64,000 bases of DNA, taken from positions 1-64,000 of the forward strand of contig DASYVJ010000033.1 in assembly GCA_035937155.1 (NCBI GenBank), read 5' to 3'. Below the pieces are notes generated by a model. That model had not been told where the DNA came from, ran no database searches, and saw only the letters and a list, made by a program, of their open reading frames with translations. The DNA comes from Palsa-870 sp035937155 (GTDB lineage Bacteria; Chloroflexota; Dormibacteria; Dormibacterales; Dormibacteraceae). This document shows positions 34,319 to 41,958 of the stretch, piece after piece (within the stretch, counting starts at the first letter, position 1; every line of letters starts with the position of its first letter). The translations under genes were made by a program, and so were the position numbers.

Positions 34319-35323
34319 ATGTCGCGTTTGGGAGGTATGTACGGCCCCGACGTGACCTTTCTCGGCGTGGAGCGCTGCGATCTCGGGCAGCCTGCCACCC
34401 TGAAAGGTGCTGATGTCGTGATCATCGGCGCGCCCTATGACGCCGGCACGTCGTACCGCGCGGGTGCTCGCTTCGGGCCGAAGATGATCCGGACCACCGA
34501 CTATCTGCCTCACGACTCGTCGCGGCCACACCTCGCGCTGAGGGTCGATCCACTCCAGGAGCTGCGCGTCGTGGACGCCGGCGACATCGAGATGGCAGGC
34601 GTCGAGGGGCGGGCGCCGCTCGACGCCCTCGAGAACGCGGTCCGCGTCGCTACTGAAGCCGGCGCCATCCCCCTGGTACTGGGCGGCGACCACACCATCA
34701 CGTGGCCTGACGTGACCGGCGTGGCGCGGGTCAAGGGCTGGGGGCGCGTCTCGGTCATTCATTTCGACGCGCATGCCGACACCGGGACGATCCAGTTCGG
34801 CAGCCTCGTGGGTCACGGGCTGCCGATGCGCCGCCTGATCGAGTCAGGCGCGTGCCGCGGCGATCGGTTCCTGCAGGTCGGCCTGCGCGGCTACTGGCCG
34901 GAGCCGCCCACCCTGCAGTGGATGGCGGAGCAGCACATGCGGTCGTTCGAGATGCACGAGGTGGTGCAGCGGGGCCTGGATGATGTGCTCACGGAGGCAT
35001 TCGCCATCGCGGTCGACGATTGCGATGGGGTCTTCGTATCTGTCGACCTCGACGTGGTCGACCCCGGCATGGCACCCGGCACAGGCACGCCAGAACCGGG
35101 CGGGTTGACCGGCCGCCAGCTGCTCGATGCGGTGCGGAGAATCGCGATCGAGCTGCCGGTGGTCGGGATCGACGTGGTGGAGGTCGCGCCCGCCTACGAC
35201 TCGGCGGACATCACATCATTCCTCGCCAACCGGGTTGTTCTCGAGATGCTCTCCGGGATCGCTTACCGCCGCAAGGGCGGGACATGGGAGACCATCCCTC
35301 CTACCTTGCTAGGCGGACGTTAG
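34319..35323 (+). CDS. Agmatinase/arginase-family ureohydrolase
   Basis: A 334-aa protein. The two-manganese site is intact: LGGDHTITWP, IHFDAHADTG and VSVDLDVVDPGMAPGTGTPEPGG. The fold and motif spacing fit the SpeB-like branch, which cleaves guanidino groups to release urea; guanidinobutyrase, guanidinopropionase and proclavaminate-type members cannot be told apart by eye. It forms an operon with the class III aminotransferase, suggesting degradation of a guanidino or amino compound. It overlaps the convergent LLM gene by 15 bp. Confidence 0.92.
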   Translation: MSRLGGMYGPDVTFLGVERCDLGQPATLKGADVVIIGAPYDAGTSYRAGARFGPKMIRTTDYLPHDSSRPHLALRVDPLQELRVVDAGDIEMAGVEGRAPLDALENAVRVATEAGAIPLVLGGDHTITWPDVTGVARVKGWGRVSVIHFDAHADTGTIQFGSLVGHGLPMRRLIESGACRGDRFLQVGLRGYWPEPPTLQWMAEQHMRSFEMHEVVQRGLDDVLTEAFAIAVDDCDGVFVSVDLDVVDPGMAPGTGTPEPGGLTGRQLLDAVRRIAIELPVVGIDVVEVAPAYDSADITSFLANRVVLEMLSGIAYRRKGGTWETIPPTLLGGR

Positions 35324-36145
35324 GTAAGGCCTGATCATCTGGCCGAGCTCTTCTAGCTTCGCCAACGCCTGGTCCCTGCCGTCAGGCGGCACGTAATAGA
35401 TGCAGCGCTCGACGCCCGCGATGGCAAGCCGTTCGATCTCGCTCGCCACCGGCTTCGGGTAAAACGAGACGGGAATCGGTCCACGGCCCGCGGCACGCGC
35501 AAGCTCCTGGAGCTCAGGTATGCGCTCGACGGCCTTTCCCCGGTTCGGCATCCAGCCGTCCGCGTAGCGGACGACCCGCTCGAGGATCTTCGGCCCGCTG
35601 CCCCCGAGCAGGACCGGTGGATGCGGCTTCTGGACCGGTTTCGGCCAGCACCACATTGGTCCGAAGTTCACCATGTCGCCGTGGTACTCAGCCTCGTCCT
35701 GGGTCCAGATCGCTTTGATCGCCTCGACCTTCTCACGCAGAAGCTTCCACCTGGTGCTGAACTCGGTGCCGTGGTCGGCCATCTCCTCGCGGTTCCAGCC
35801 CGCGCCTACGCCGAAGATGAAGCGGCCGTTTGAAACGAGGTCGACGCTGGCAGCTTCCTTGGCGGTGTGGATGGGGTCGCGCTGGATGAGCAGGCAGATC
35901 CCGGTTCCGATTCGAATTGTTTTGGATGCCATCGCGGCGACGGTGAGCGCGATAAAGGGATCGTTGGTGTGCGAGTAGTGCTTGGGCAGCTCGCCACCGG
36001 CAGGATAAGGGCTTTGCCGGCTGATCGGGATATGAGAGTGCTCAGCGACCCACAGTGACTCGAACCCGAGCTGCTCGGCGGCCGGGGCAAGCTCAGCCAT
36101 CGAGATCGCGTAGTCGGTCGGAAAGATCGCGAGGCCGAACTTCAC
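35309..36145 (-). CDS. LLM-class F420-dependent oxidoreductase
   Basis: A 278-aa bacterial-luciferase-like TIM barrel. MKFGLAIFPTDYAISMAELAPAAEQLGFESLWVAEHSHIP and RIGTGICLLIQRDPIHTAKEAASVDLVSNGRFIFGVGAGWNREEM are typical of the F420-using LLM subgroup found in Actinobacteria and Chloroflexota. The start is GTG. The substrate is unknown. If the cofactor is F420, the host must make that cofactor. Confidence 0.9.
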   Translation of the reverse strand: MKFGLAIFPTDYAISMAELAPAAEQLGFESLWVAEHSHIPISRQSPYPAGGELPKHYSHTNDPFIALTVAAMASKTIRIGTGICLLIQRDPIHTAKEAASVDLVSNGRFIFGVGAGWNREEMADHGTEFSTRWKLLREKVEAIKAIWTQDEAEYHGDMVNFGPMWCWPKPVQKPHPPVLLGGSGPKILERVVRYADGWMPNRGKAVERIPELQELARAAGRGPIPVSFYPKPVASEIERLAIAGVERCIYYVPPDGRDQALAKLEELGQMIRPYLTSA

Positions 36146-36182
36146 CCGTTCATCGTGACCGATCCCGGTATAGGGCCGGGCA

Positions 36183-36806
36183 CTACCAAACGGCGAGCAG
36201 TGTCCTTCGAATCGCTACGGCCGACCGGCTCACGTGGGCATCGAGCGCCGCGAACATCGCCGATACGACCCTGGGGTCAAGCCGCCGGCCGGCTTCTTCC
36301 ATGACCACGCGGCGCGCTTCGAGAGGTGACCGGGCCTTGCGGTATGGCCGGTCCGACGTCAATGCGTCATAGGTGTCCGCCACCGCGACGATCCGGGCTT
36401 CGATAGGTATCGCTTCGGCGCCCAGCCCGTAGGGATAGCCGCTGCCGTCGAGGCGCTCGTGGTGGTACAGCACCGCCAACATCTCCCGTGTCGACCGGCG
36501 GTCGCCCAGCAGGGAGATGCCCATCTCCGGGTGCGACTTCATCAACGTCCACTCCGCCTGGTCCAACGGCGAATGCTTGTCCAGGATGTGGTCCGGGATG
36601 GCGACCTTGCCGATGTCGTGCATGAGACCTGCCTGGGCGAGCACGCGGAGCTCGCCCGTGGTCATCGCCATCTGGCGTCCAATCTGCACACACAGTTGGG
36701 CGACGCGACGGTTGTGGCCGCGAGACTCCCGATCCTTGACCATGTGGCCCAGGACAGCGACCGCATCCAACCACCCCTTGACGTGAGGTGCCGCATGTAC
36801 AACCAC
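36183..36806 (-). CDS. HD-GYP domain protein, putative cyclic-di-GMP phosphodiesterase
   Basis: About 207 aa. HNRRVAQLCVQIGRQM, GLMHDIGKVAIPDHIL (HD), HPEMGISLL, YHHERLDGSGYPYGL (HHExxDGxGYP, the GYP motif) and VADTYDALTSDRPYRKA are all present, so it should bind metals and cleave cyclic-di-GMP. I prefer GTG 36806 with GGAGG 10 nt upstream; GTG 36962 and ATG 36938 give a longer, Ser/Arg-rich tail. There is no sensor domain in the short form, so its activity must be set by a partner or by expression. Confidence 0.88.
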   Translation of the reverse strand: MVVHAAPHVKGWLDAVAVLGHMVKDRESRGHNRRVAQLCVQIGRQMAMTTGELRVLAQAGLMHDIGKVAIPDHILDKHSPLDQAEWTLMKSHPEMGISLLGDRRSTREMLAVLYHHERLDGSGYPYGLGAEAIPIEARIVAVADTYDALTSDRPYRKARSPLEARRVVMEEAGRRLDPRVVSAMFAALDAHVSRSAVAIRRTLLAVW

Positions 36807-36962
36807 TGGGATCCCTCCTCCCACGAGGTTTACCGGCTCGGTTACCGACTCCTTACAAACGCTCAGTAGGTCAACGGTCGGCAGGTGGATTCGGGTCGCC
36901 GCCCTGTCTGATCTCCGGCTACTTTGGGTAGCCGGCATCCTGGCGGGGTACCCTAAGACCAC

Positions 36963-37541
36963 ATGAGCCAGAACCCGAGCGCTCCGACCGGCCAGGTCTC
37001 GGGCGACGGTCAGTTCCAGTGGGACGGCCAGCAGTGGGTGCCCATCCCGCCGGGCACACGCGTGCCGACGCCGTGGACTCGCCCTATGCAGCTGGCGAGC
37101 GCTGCCCTGTTCGCATTCGAGGCCGTGTACTCGGTGGTGACCTCGCTGATCTTCATCAACCGGGACACCATGCTCAAGGCACTTAAGGCGCAGGGAACTC
37201 AGATCCCGTCGGGTACGAGCGTCGACACGATCATCAACATCGCGATCGGCACGACCATCGCGTTCGTCGTTTTTTTCGCGGTGCTCGAGCTGGTCGCCGC
37301 CGCCGGCAGCTATCTCGGCTGGCGCTGGGTGTTCTGGGCCGCGCTGATCCTGTTCGGGCTTGGTGGCCTGGGCGCTTTTACGAACCTTCTGACCGTGTTC
37401 AAGCCGGACACCTCACCCGTCCCGCTCGCTGCGGTTCTGGTGAGCGAGCTGACCTCGATCCTGAGCCTTGCGATGTTCGTCTGGATGCTGATCGGCGTGA
37501 TCAAGTTCGGACCCTGGGCGATGAAGAAGCCCACCGCTTAG
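36963..37541 (+). CDS. Membrane protein with N-terminal WDGxxW segment
   Basis: A 192-aa protein. Residues ~15-30 read DGQFQWDGQQWVPIPPG, a short tryptophan motif often found at the N-terminus of small actinobacterial-type membrane proteins. Four hydrophobic segments follow (LASAALFAFEAVYSVVTSLIF, IAIGTTIAFVVFFAVLELVAAAG, VFWAALILFGLGGLGAFTNLL and LAMFVWMLIGVIKFG). Function unknown. TACCCT (36949-36954) lies 8 nt before the ATG, consistent with leaderless expression. It is divergent from the HD-GYP gene. Confidence 0.8.
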   Translation: MSQNPSAPTGQVSGDGQFQWDGQQWVPIPPGTRVPTPWTRPMQLASAALFAFEAVYSVVTSLIFINRDTMLKALKAQGTQIPSGTSVDTIINIAIGTTIAFVVFFAVLELVAAAGSYLGWRWVFWAALILFGLGGLGAFTNLLTVFKPDTSPVPLAAVLVSELTSILSLAMFVWMLIGVIKFGPWAMKKPTA

Positions 37542-37695
37542 CTCCGCAGCTACTCCGGCCCGACAAAGTTCGCATGGGAGGACAGATGTCGCGCGCTAAG
37601 CGGCGTTAAGGATGGGCCTTCTTGATTGCTCCCCTACGGAACCCCTCTCTCCTCGGCCACGCGGGACTGTGCTTGGTATCTGGACGCTTGGTGAC

Positions 37696-37714
37696 GGCCG
37701 GAGTGAATCCGGCC
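37696..37714. terminator. Short perfect hairpin between convergent genes
   Basis: GGCCGGA (37696-37702) pairs with TCCGGCC (37708-37714) around GTGAA. It lies in the 202-bp gap between the convergent membrane-protein and DUF6510 genes. There is no T-run. I see nothing else in this gap. Confidence 0.4.
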
Positions 37715-37743
37715 TATGGCTCCACATGGCATTGGAAATTGGC

Positions 37744-38022
37744 TTACTCGGGCCCGACAAACTCCAGGCAGCGCGTGCCCGTCAGGTCCACCCAGTAACG
37801 ACCTCGCCCGCGCACGATGCGCATCAGGACCTGTTCGCAGCCGGGACAGCGAACCACCACACCGGGTGCGTTGAGGTAGACGTCAACCCGCCCCACCACG
37901 TTCACGGCGCCACACGCTGCGCAGGTCGTCTCGGCAGTGGTCATCTCCATAGTGAAGATCTCCCGCAGGAGCCCGCCGATTGCGTTGCCGTCAAGCTTGG
38001 CCTCGGACATTTCCATCGTCAT
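37744..38022 (-). CDS. DUF6510-like zinc-ribbon protein
   Basis: A 92-aa protein. LDGNAIGGLLREIFTMEMT is followed by two CxxC knuckles (CAACG and CPGCE) that would hold one zinc, and a basic strand MRIVRGRGRYWVDLTG. The start overlaps the FAD-reductase stop by 4 bp (ATGA), so it is coupled to that gene. The DUF6510 name is from memory of proteins found next to sulfite-oxidase-like and reductase genes; function unknown. Confidence 0.8.
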   Translation of the reverse strand: MTMEMSEAKLDGNAIGGLLREIFTMEMTTAETTCAACGAVNVVGRVDVYLNAPGVVVRCPGCEQVLMRIVRGRGRYWVDLTGTRCLEFVGPE

Positions 38023-38762
38023 CCTCCTGTGGCGCCAAATCGCTCGGTCTTGATCGACAACGGGTCGTATCCGAATTCCACGAGCAAAGTTGCCGCGGAC
38101 TCTACAAAGGACGTCGGCCCGCAGATGAACGCAAGCGGCGCCTGCTCCTTGGGCCAGGCCACCTCACGCAACATGTCGCGATCGATTCTCCTCGCGTAGC
38201 CGTTCCATCCGCTGGGCTGTGCGCGCGTCAGCGTGTGGGCGACGGCCAGGCCATCGCCCGACGAGGCGAGCCGCTCCAGCTCGTCCTTATAGATGATGTC
38301 CTCGAGCGCGCGTGACGAGTAGAGCAGCCGCGCCGGCGCCTTGGTGCGAGTCGAGGCACGATGGCGGAGCATCGCCATCAGAGGCACGACCCCGGAGCCT
38401 CCCGCCAGCAAGAGCAGCGGCCGCGCCTCGCCAGCTTGCCACACGAAATAGCCGCCGATCGGGCCGCGAAGCTCGATCTTGTCCCCCACCTTCACCTCGC
38501 CCACGAGGTATGGCGAAACCTCGCCGTCTTCGAGGCGCTCGACAGTGATCGCCACGCGCGGATCTTCGGGCGCGGATGCGATCGAGTAGCTGCGCTCGGC
38601 CTGGTAGCCGTCGTCGGCGGTCAGACGTAGGTCGACGTGCTGACCCGCGAGGTGGCCGGGCCAGTCCGGCACCTGAAGCACCAGACTTGCCACTCGCGGC
38701 GTCTCCTGGATCAGCTCGGCGACCTCACCGAGCTGCCACAACAGGGGTCCCCGCGAAGTCAC
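38019..38762 (-). CDS. FAD/NAD(P)H-binding oxidoreductase, FNR-like
   Basis: About 247 aa from GTG 38762, 28 nt after the molybdoprotein stop; the longer frame is out-of-phase coding of that gene. RSYSIASAP binds FAD (RxYS), GPIGGYFVW is the phosphate-binding turn, LLAGGSGVVPLMAMLR binds NAD(P)H, and FICGPTSFVESAATLL is the C-terminal nucleotide motif. No ferredoxin domain is fused, so electrons must pass to a separate partner, most simply the adjacent molybdopterin protein. Confidence 0.9.
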   Translation of the reverse strand: MTSRGPLLWQLGEVAELIQETPRVASLVLQVPDWPGHLAGQHVDLRLTADDGYQAERSYSIASAPEDPRVAITVERLEDGEVSPYLVGEVKVGDKIELRGPIGGYFVWQAGEARPLLLLAGGSGVVPLMAMLRHRASTRTKAPARLLYSSRALEDIIYKDELERLASSGDGLAVAHTLTRAQPSGWNGYARRIDRDMLREVAWPKEQAPLAFICGPTSFVESAATLLVEFGYDPLSIKTERFGATGG

Positions 38763-38790
38763 GGCGCAGCCTCGGACTTTGTGGGGATTT

Positions 38791-39396
38791 CTAGTCGCCC
38801 CAGTACCGCTGCTCGCGCCAAGGGTCGCCCCGCAGGTGGTATCCGTTCGACTCCCAGAAGCCCGGCTGCTCTTCGTTCTGCAGCGTGATGCCGCGCACCC
38901 ACTTCGCGCTCTTCCATAGATAGAGATGCGGCACGAGCAGGCGCGCCGGGCCACCGTGCTCTGGGTGTAAGGGCTGGCCATCGTATTCGTACACGACCCA
39001 CGCCTTCTTTCCGGTCAGGTCATCCAGGGCGAGGTTCGTGGTGTAGCCACCGTCAGAGAAAACTGTCGTGAAGTCGGCGGCGGACTCGACTCCTTCGAGG
39101 AGAGTGTCGACGGAGACGCCGGTCCAGGGCGTGTCGAGCTTGGACCATTTGGTGACGCAGTGGATGTCCGTCGTGAACGTCTCGGTGGGCAGCGCGCGAA
39201 ATTCCTTCCACGTCCAGCGCTTCGGCTCGTCGATCTCGCCGGCGATGGTGAACGTCCACGTGTCCAGCGACACGCGCGGAGTAGGGCCGGCCGACAGGAC
39301 GGGAAAGTCGCCCACCACGTGCTGACCAGGCGGCACGCGCGAGCTCGACACATTGTCACGGCGCTTGCCACGAAAACCCCGCGAGATGAAACCCAT
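38791..39396 (-). CDS. Sulfite-oxidase-like molybdopterin oxidoreductase (YedY/MsrP-type core)
   Basis: About 201 aa. I chose ATG 39396 because AGGAGG lies 7 nt upstream. WTFTIAGEIDEPKRWTWKEFRALP and DIHCVTKWSKLDTPWTGVSVDTLL carry the molybdenum-ligating Cys in IHCVTKWS; WVVYEYDGQPLHPEHGGPARLLVPHLYLWKSAKWVRGI completes the single-domain fold. There is no Tat signal, so it probably works in the cytoplasm, unlike MsrP. It is first in an operon with the FAD reductase and the zinc-ribbon protein. Confidence 0.92.
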   Translation of the reverse strand: MGFISRGFRGKRRDNVSSSRVPPGQHVVGDFPVLSAGPTPRVSLDTWTFTIAGEIDEPKRWTWKEFRALPTETFTTDIHCVTKWSKLDTPWTGVSVDTLLEGVESAADFTTVFSDGGYTTNLALDDLTGKKAWVVYEYDGQPLHPEHGGPARLLVPHLYLWKSAKWVRGITLQNEEQPGFWESNGYHLRGDPWREQRYWGD

Positions 39397-39424
39397 TGAC
39401 GGACCTCCTCGGTGGGCATAGTAA

Positions 39425-39450
39425 GGCGCGGTGGGTAATCCCACCGCGCC
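39425..39450 (-). terminator. Strong hairpin terminator after the lactonase gene
   Basis: GGCGCGGTGGG (39425-39435) and CCCACCGCGCC (39440-39450) form an 11-bp perfect stem with a TAAT loop, 18 bp after the lactonase stop on the minus strand, followed by TTACTAT. It separates the sigma/anti-sigma/lactonase operon from the molybdoprotein operon. Confidence 0.75.
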
Positions 39451-39468
39451 CGTAGAAATCGCTTGGAG

Positions 39469-40653
39469 CTAGTTGACTGCGATTCCGAACGGAGTCGCTC
39501 CGGCCGGAAGAGCGAACGGTGACTGGGCGAGCTCGCTCAACGCACCACCGTCGACCGCAAAGGCGCTGACGGTGGCGGCAGCCGCGTCGACCACATACAG
39601 CGTGCGGCCGGACGGGTCGAGCCGAGCATCGAACGGCCGGATGCCGGGTCCGCTCTTGAAACCCATGGTGCTGGAGTAGCTGAGGGAGCCATCCTCCAGG
39701 ATGCGGTAGCTGGAGATGGTCGTGCTCCCTGTGTTGACGGTGAAGAGGTAGCGTCCGTCATGCGAGATCTCCACCCAGCAAGGGGCGGTCTGGCCGTCGG
39801 GATAAGGCGAGCCACCAATCGGGCTGAGCCCGCCGGACGGCTTCACGTTGAATGCCGACACCGAGCCGTTGCCTGCGCCGCCGTGCGCGTTGGAGACATA
39901 CAGGTGGCGAGGGTTCACCGGCGAGAACTCGCTGCCGAACGGCCCGGCCGCCTGGGCGGGAAATGGCGAACCTTCGCCAGGCGTGAGCCGCCCGTCCTCA
40001 TCGACGGCGAAGCTGTCGATGCGGAACGTGCTGGCAGCGGTGGTGCCCACCTCGACCCCGATGAGGTTCTTCCCCGTCGAGTTGAAGAGGATGTCACCCG
40101 GGTTGGCGCTGCTCGGCAGCTCAACCGTGGAGCCGCTCAGCGGAACCAGGCGCCCGCCGGCGCTGAGCCTGAACCCTGTGTAGTTGCTGCCGGTGCCGGT
40201 GGTCTTGTCGCCTTCGTTGGCCACGTAGACGAGGTCACCGTGCACCGTGATGCTGACCGGCTCCACGCCACCCGACCACACTGGACGTGCAGCCGCGCGC
40301 AGCGAACCATCGCGCCTCACGCGGAGCACCGAAACCTGGTTGCTGCCGGCATCGACGGCCAGCAGGTAACGTCCATCACCGCTCAGCTGCAGGGCGCCTT
40401 GCGACCCGACGACGGTACCGGTTCCCTTGCCGCCTGCGGCGAACGGAGAGCCGGCGATCGGGGTCAGGCTGCCGTCAGCGTGACGGTCAAACGCGCCAAT
40501 GGTGTTAACACCGGCAGTGTTGTCGTTGACGTAAACATGGCCTGCCGACACATCGTCCTCGGCCGAAACGCTCAGCGAGAGACCGCCGCCTAAACCCGCG
40601 GCCAAAGCGACCACAGCGGTCGATTTTGCGATTCGCAGTAAAGCCCGCAGCAA
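39469..40653 (-). CDS. Exported lactonase-family beta-propeller protein
   Basis: A 394-aa protein. A signal peptide (LLRIAKSTAVVALAAGLGGGLSLSVSAED) is followed by seven repeats of the type HVYVNDNTAGVNTIGAFDRHADGSLTPIAGSPF, ending VSAFAVDGGALSELAQSPFALPAGATPFGIAVN. This is the 6-phosphogluconolactonase-like (Pgl/YVTN) propeller; exported forms are often of unknown activity. The start is TTG 40653: AAAGGAGG lies 5 nt upstream, and the overlapping ATG is in another frame. It follows the sigma and anti-sigma genes and may be a target of that sigma. Confidence 0.88.
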   Translation of the reverse strand: MLRALLRIAKSTAVVALAAGLGGGLSLSVSAEDDVSAGHVYVNDNTAGVNTIGAFDRHADGSLTPIAGSPFAAGGKGTGTVVGSQGALQLSGDGRYLLAVDAGSNQVSVLRVRRDGSLRAAARPVWSGGVEPVSITVHGDLVYVANEGDKTTGTGSNYTGFRLSAGGRLVPLSGSTVELPSSANPGDILFNSTGKNLIGVEVGTTAASTFRIDSFAVDEDGRLTPGEGSPFPAQAAGPFGSEFSPVNPRHLYVSNAHGGAGNGSVSAFNVKPSGGLSPIGGSPYPDGQTAPCWVEISHDGRYLFTVNTGSTTISSYRILEDGSLSYSSTMGFKSGPGIRPFDARLDPSGRTLYVVDAAAATVSAFAVDGGALSELAQSPFALPAGATPFGIAVN

Positions 40654-40723
40654 CGCATCCTCCTTTGATCACCGAAGCCACCCACGTGGCAGTCGGTGAT
40701 GAGTGCGCGTTAAGGGCGTGGCG

Positions 40724-40954
40724 TTACGCCTGCCGCCAGTTACGGAATGCTTCGAGCAGCTCGCGCTCGACCGTTTCTGGGATGGGCACATCGGCAAGGC
40801 TGCCGATAATCCTTCGTGTCACCCGCATCTGCGCGAGGTAGGCGCGACAGCCGTCACAACCCGCGATGTGCTCCTCGAATCGGGCGCGGTCATCGGCCGG
40901 CAGGGTGCCTTCGATGTAGTCGGTCATCAGCTCTACCACCTGGCGGCAGTTCAT
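40724..40954 (-). CDS. Zinc-finger anti-sigma factor (zf-HC2)
   Basis: A 76-aa protein. HIAGCDGCRAYLAQM contains the HxxxCxxC zinc motif and NCRQVVELMTDYIEGTLP is the usual N-terminus, giving the ZAS fold that binds ECF sigma factors. No membrane helix is present, so it is a soluble, possibly redox-sensing anti-sigma. It overlaps the sigma gene by 4 bp. Confidence 0.92.
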   Translation of the reverse strand: MNCRQVVELMTDYIEGTLPADDRARFEEHIAGCDGCRAYLAQMRVTRRIIGSLADVPIPETVERELLEAFRNWRQA

Positions 40955-41625
40955 CCCAGGTACTCCTCGAGCATCTTGCGAACGGCGGCGCGCGCACGAT
41001 GCAGCCTCACTCGCTCGTTTGCCGCGGAGATGCCAAGCAGGGAGCTCACCTCGGCGGAGTCAAAGCCAGCCACATCGCGCAAGAGGATGACCTCACGCTG
41101 CTTGGCAGGCAGGGCGTCGATCGCCGTCTTGACCTTCTGAAGGGTCTCTCCTCCAATGACCTTCGACTCGGGAACGTTGTCCCAGCTGCGCGGGCCTGTA
41201 CGCCACATCCCGTCTGAGCCAAACCGCGATTGGTCCACTGTCGGCCGGTGACTGTCCGAATCGTCGCGCCGCCAGAACGCCGTGAACGGCAGGATGCGCG
41301 CCTCTTTGCGCCGCCGGGCACGAGCGATGTTGATCACGATGCCGAAGATCCAGGTCTTCAGCGACGAGCGGCCTTCGAAGCGATCAAGGCTGCGCACGCA
41401 GGTGAGCCATGACTCCTGCACGACGTCTTCCGCCACGCCGCGATCGCCGACGTAGGTCATGGCCAGCCTCAGCATCGGACCGTGGTAGCGCTGAATGAGT
41501 GACTGGAATGCGGCTTCATCGCCGGCTTTGAGCGCTTCCAGCTCCGGGTCGTGGATGTCTTCAGCCCCCACCGGCCTATCCGCCGACAAATGAAAAGAGC
41601 GTGATCTAAAAGGCAAAGCGTGCAC
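40951..41625 (-). CDS. ECF RNA polymerase sigma factor
   Basis: A 224-aa protein. Region 2 reads LIQRYHGPMLRLAMTYVGDRGVAEDVVQESWLTCVRSLDRFEGRSSLKTWIFGIVINIARAR; region 4 reads IDALPAKQREVILLRDVAGFDSAEVSSLLGISAANERVRLHRARAAVRKML. The linker (~45 residues) is longer than usual. The start is GTG 41625 or GTG 41571 (giving MGAEDIHDPELEALKAG). It forms an operon with its zinc anti-sigma factor and the exported lactonase. Confidence 0.94.
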   Translation of the reverse strand: MHALPFRSRSFHLSADRPVGAEDIHDPELEALKAGDEAAFQSLIQRYHGPMLRLAMTYVGDRGVAEDVVQESWLTCVRSLDRFEGRSSLKTWIFGIVINIARARRRKEARILPFTAFWRRDDSDSHRPTVDQSRFGSDGMWRTGPRSWDNVPESKVIGGETLQKVKTAIDALPAKQREVILLRDVAGFDSAEVSSLLGISAANERVRLHRARAAVRKMLEEYLG

Positions 41626-41657
41626 AACCGGCCATCAGCGGTTGGTGTCGGAACTGT

Positions 41658-41679
41658 GCCTCGTCGTTACAGGCGAGGC
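41658..41679 (-). terminator. Hairpin directly after the SelW-like gene
   Basis: GCCTCG (41658-41663) pairs with CGAGGC (41674-41679) around a 10-nt loop, 3 bp past the stop codon of the selenoprotein gene on the minus strand. There is no T-run; it is a possible terminator. Confidence 0.4.
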
Positions 41680-41682
41680 GAC

Positions 41683-41958
41683 CTAGGACTTCCGCCAGTC
41701 TAGAGCCGGACCGAGCTTCTTCTCGAAGAGGCCCGCGACCTCTCCCGGCCTGGGGAACCGACCGGCCGCCTTCTTGCTGAACAGCACCTCGCCGTCCAGG
41801 GAGACTTCGAAACGGCCGCTGCTTCCACTCTGGAGCTCGACCGCGCGCATGATCGGCGCCCACCGGCTCAGCAGCTCGGCGGCCAGGCTCACGGCCTGGT
41901 CAAGATAGTCTCAGGGAACGCAGTACTCGATCTGCGCCTCATGAAGCGGGTTGATCAT
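41683..41958 (-). CDS. SelW-like (Rdx family) selenoprotein with in-frame UGA as Sec
   Basis: Read through the TGA at 41913-41911, the frame gives a 91-aa protein beginning MINPLHEAQIEYCVP-U-DYLDQAVSLAAELL. The CxxU motif at residues 13-16 is exactly where Rdx/SelW proteins carry CxxC or CxxU; the remainder (VELQSGSSGRFEVSLDGEVLFSKKAAGRFPRPGEV) is the family's conserved second half. Standard calling would give only 41683-41892. ATG 41958 overlaps the upstream gene's TGA as ATGA. A SECIS-like hairpin follows the UGA. These thioredoxin-fold proteins are redox proteins of uncertain substrate. SelA/B/C/D genes are not in this window. Confidence 0.87.
41883..41899 (-). promoter_or_regulatory. Candidate bacterial SECIS element of the SelW-like gene
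   Basis: On the minus strand CCAGGC-CGTGA-GCCTGG forms a 6-bp perfect stem with a 5-nt loop. The loop starts 18 nt after the UGA and has G at its second position, within the usual bacterial SECIS limits (loop 16-37 nt after UGA, G in the first two loop bases). Confidence 0.7.
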
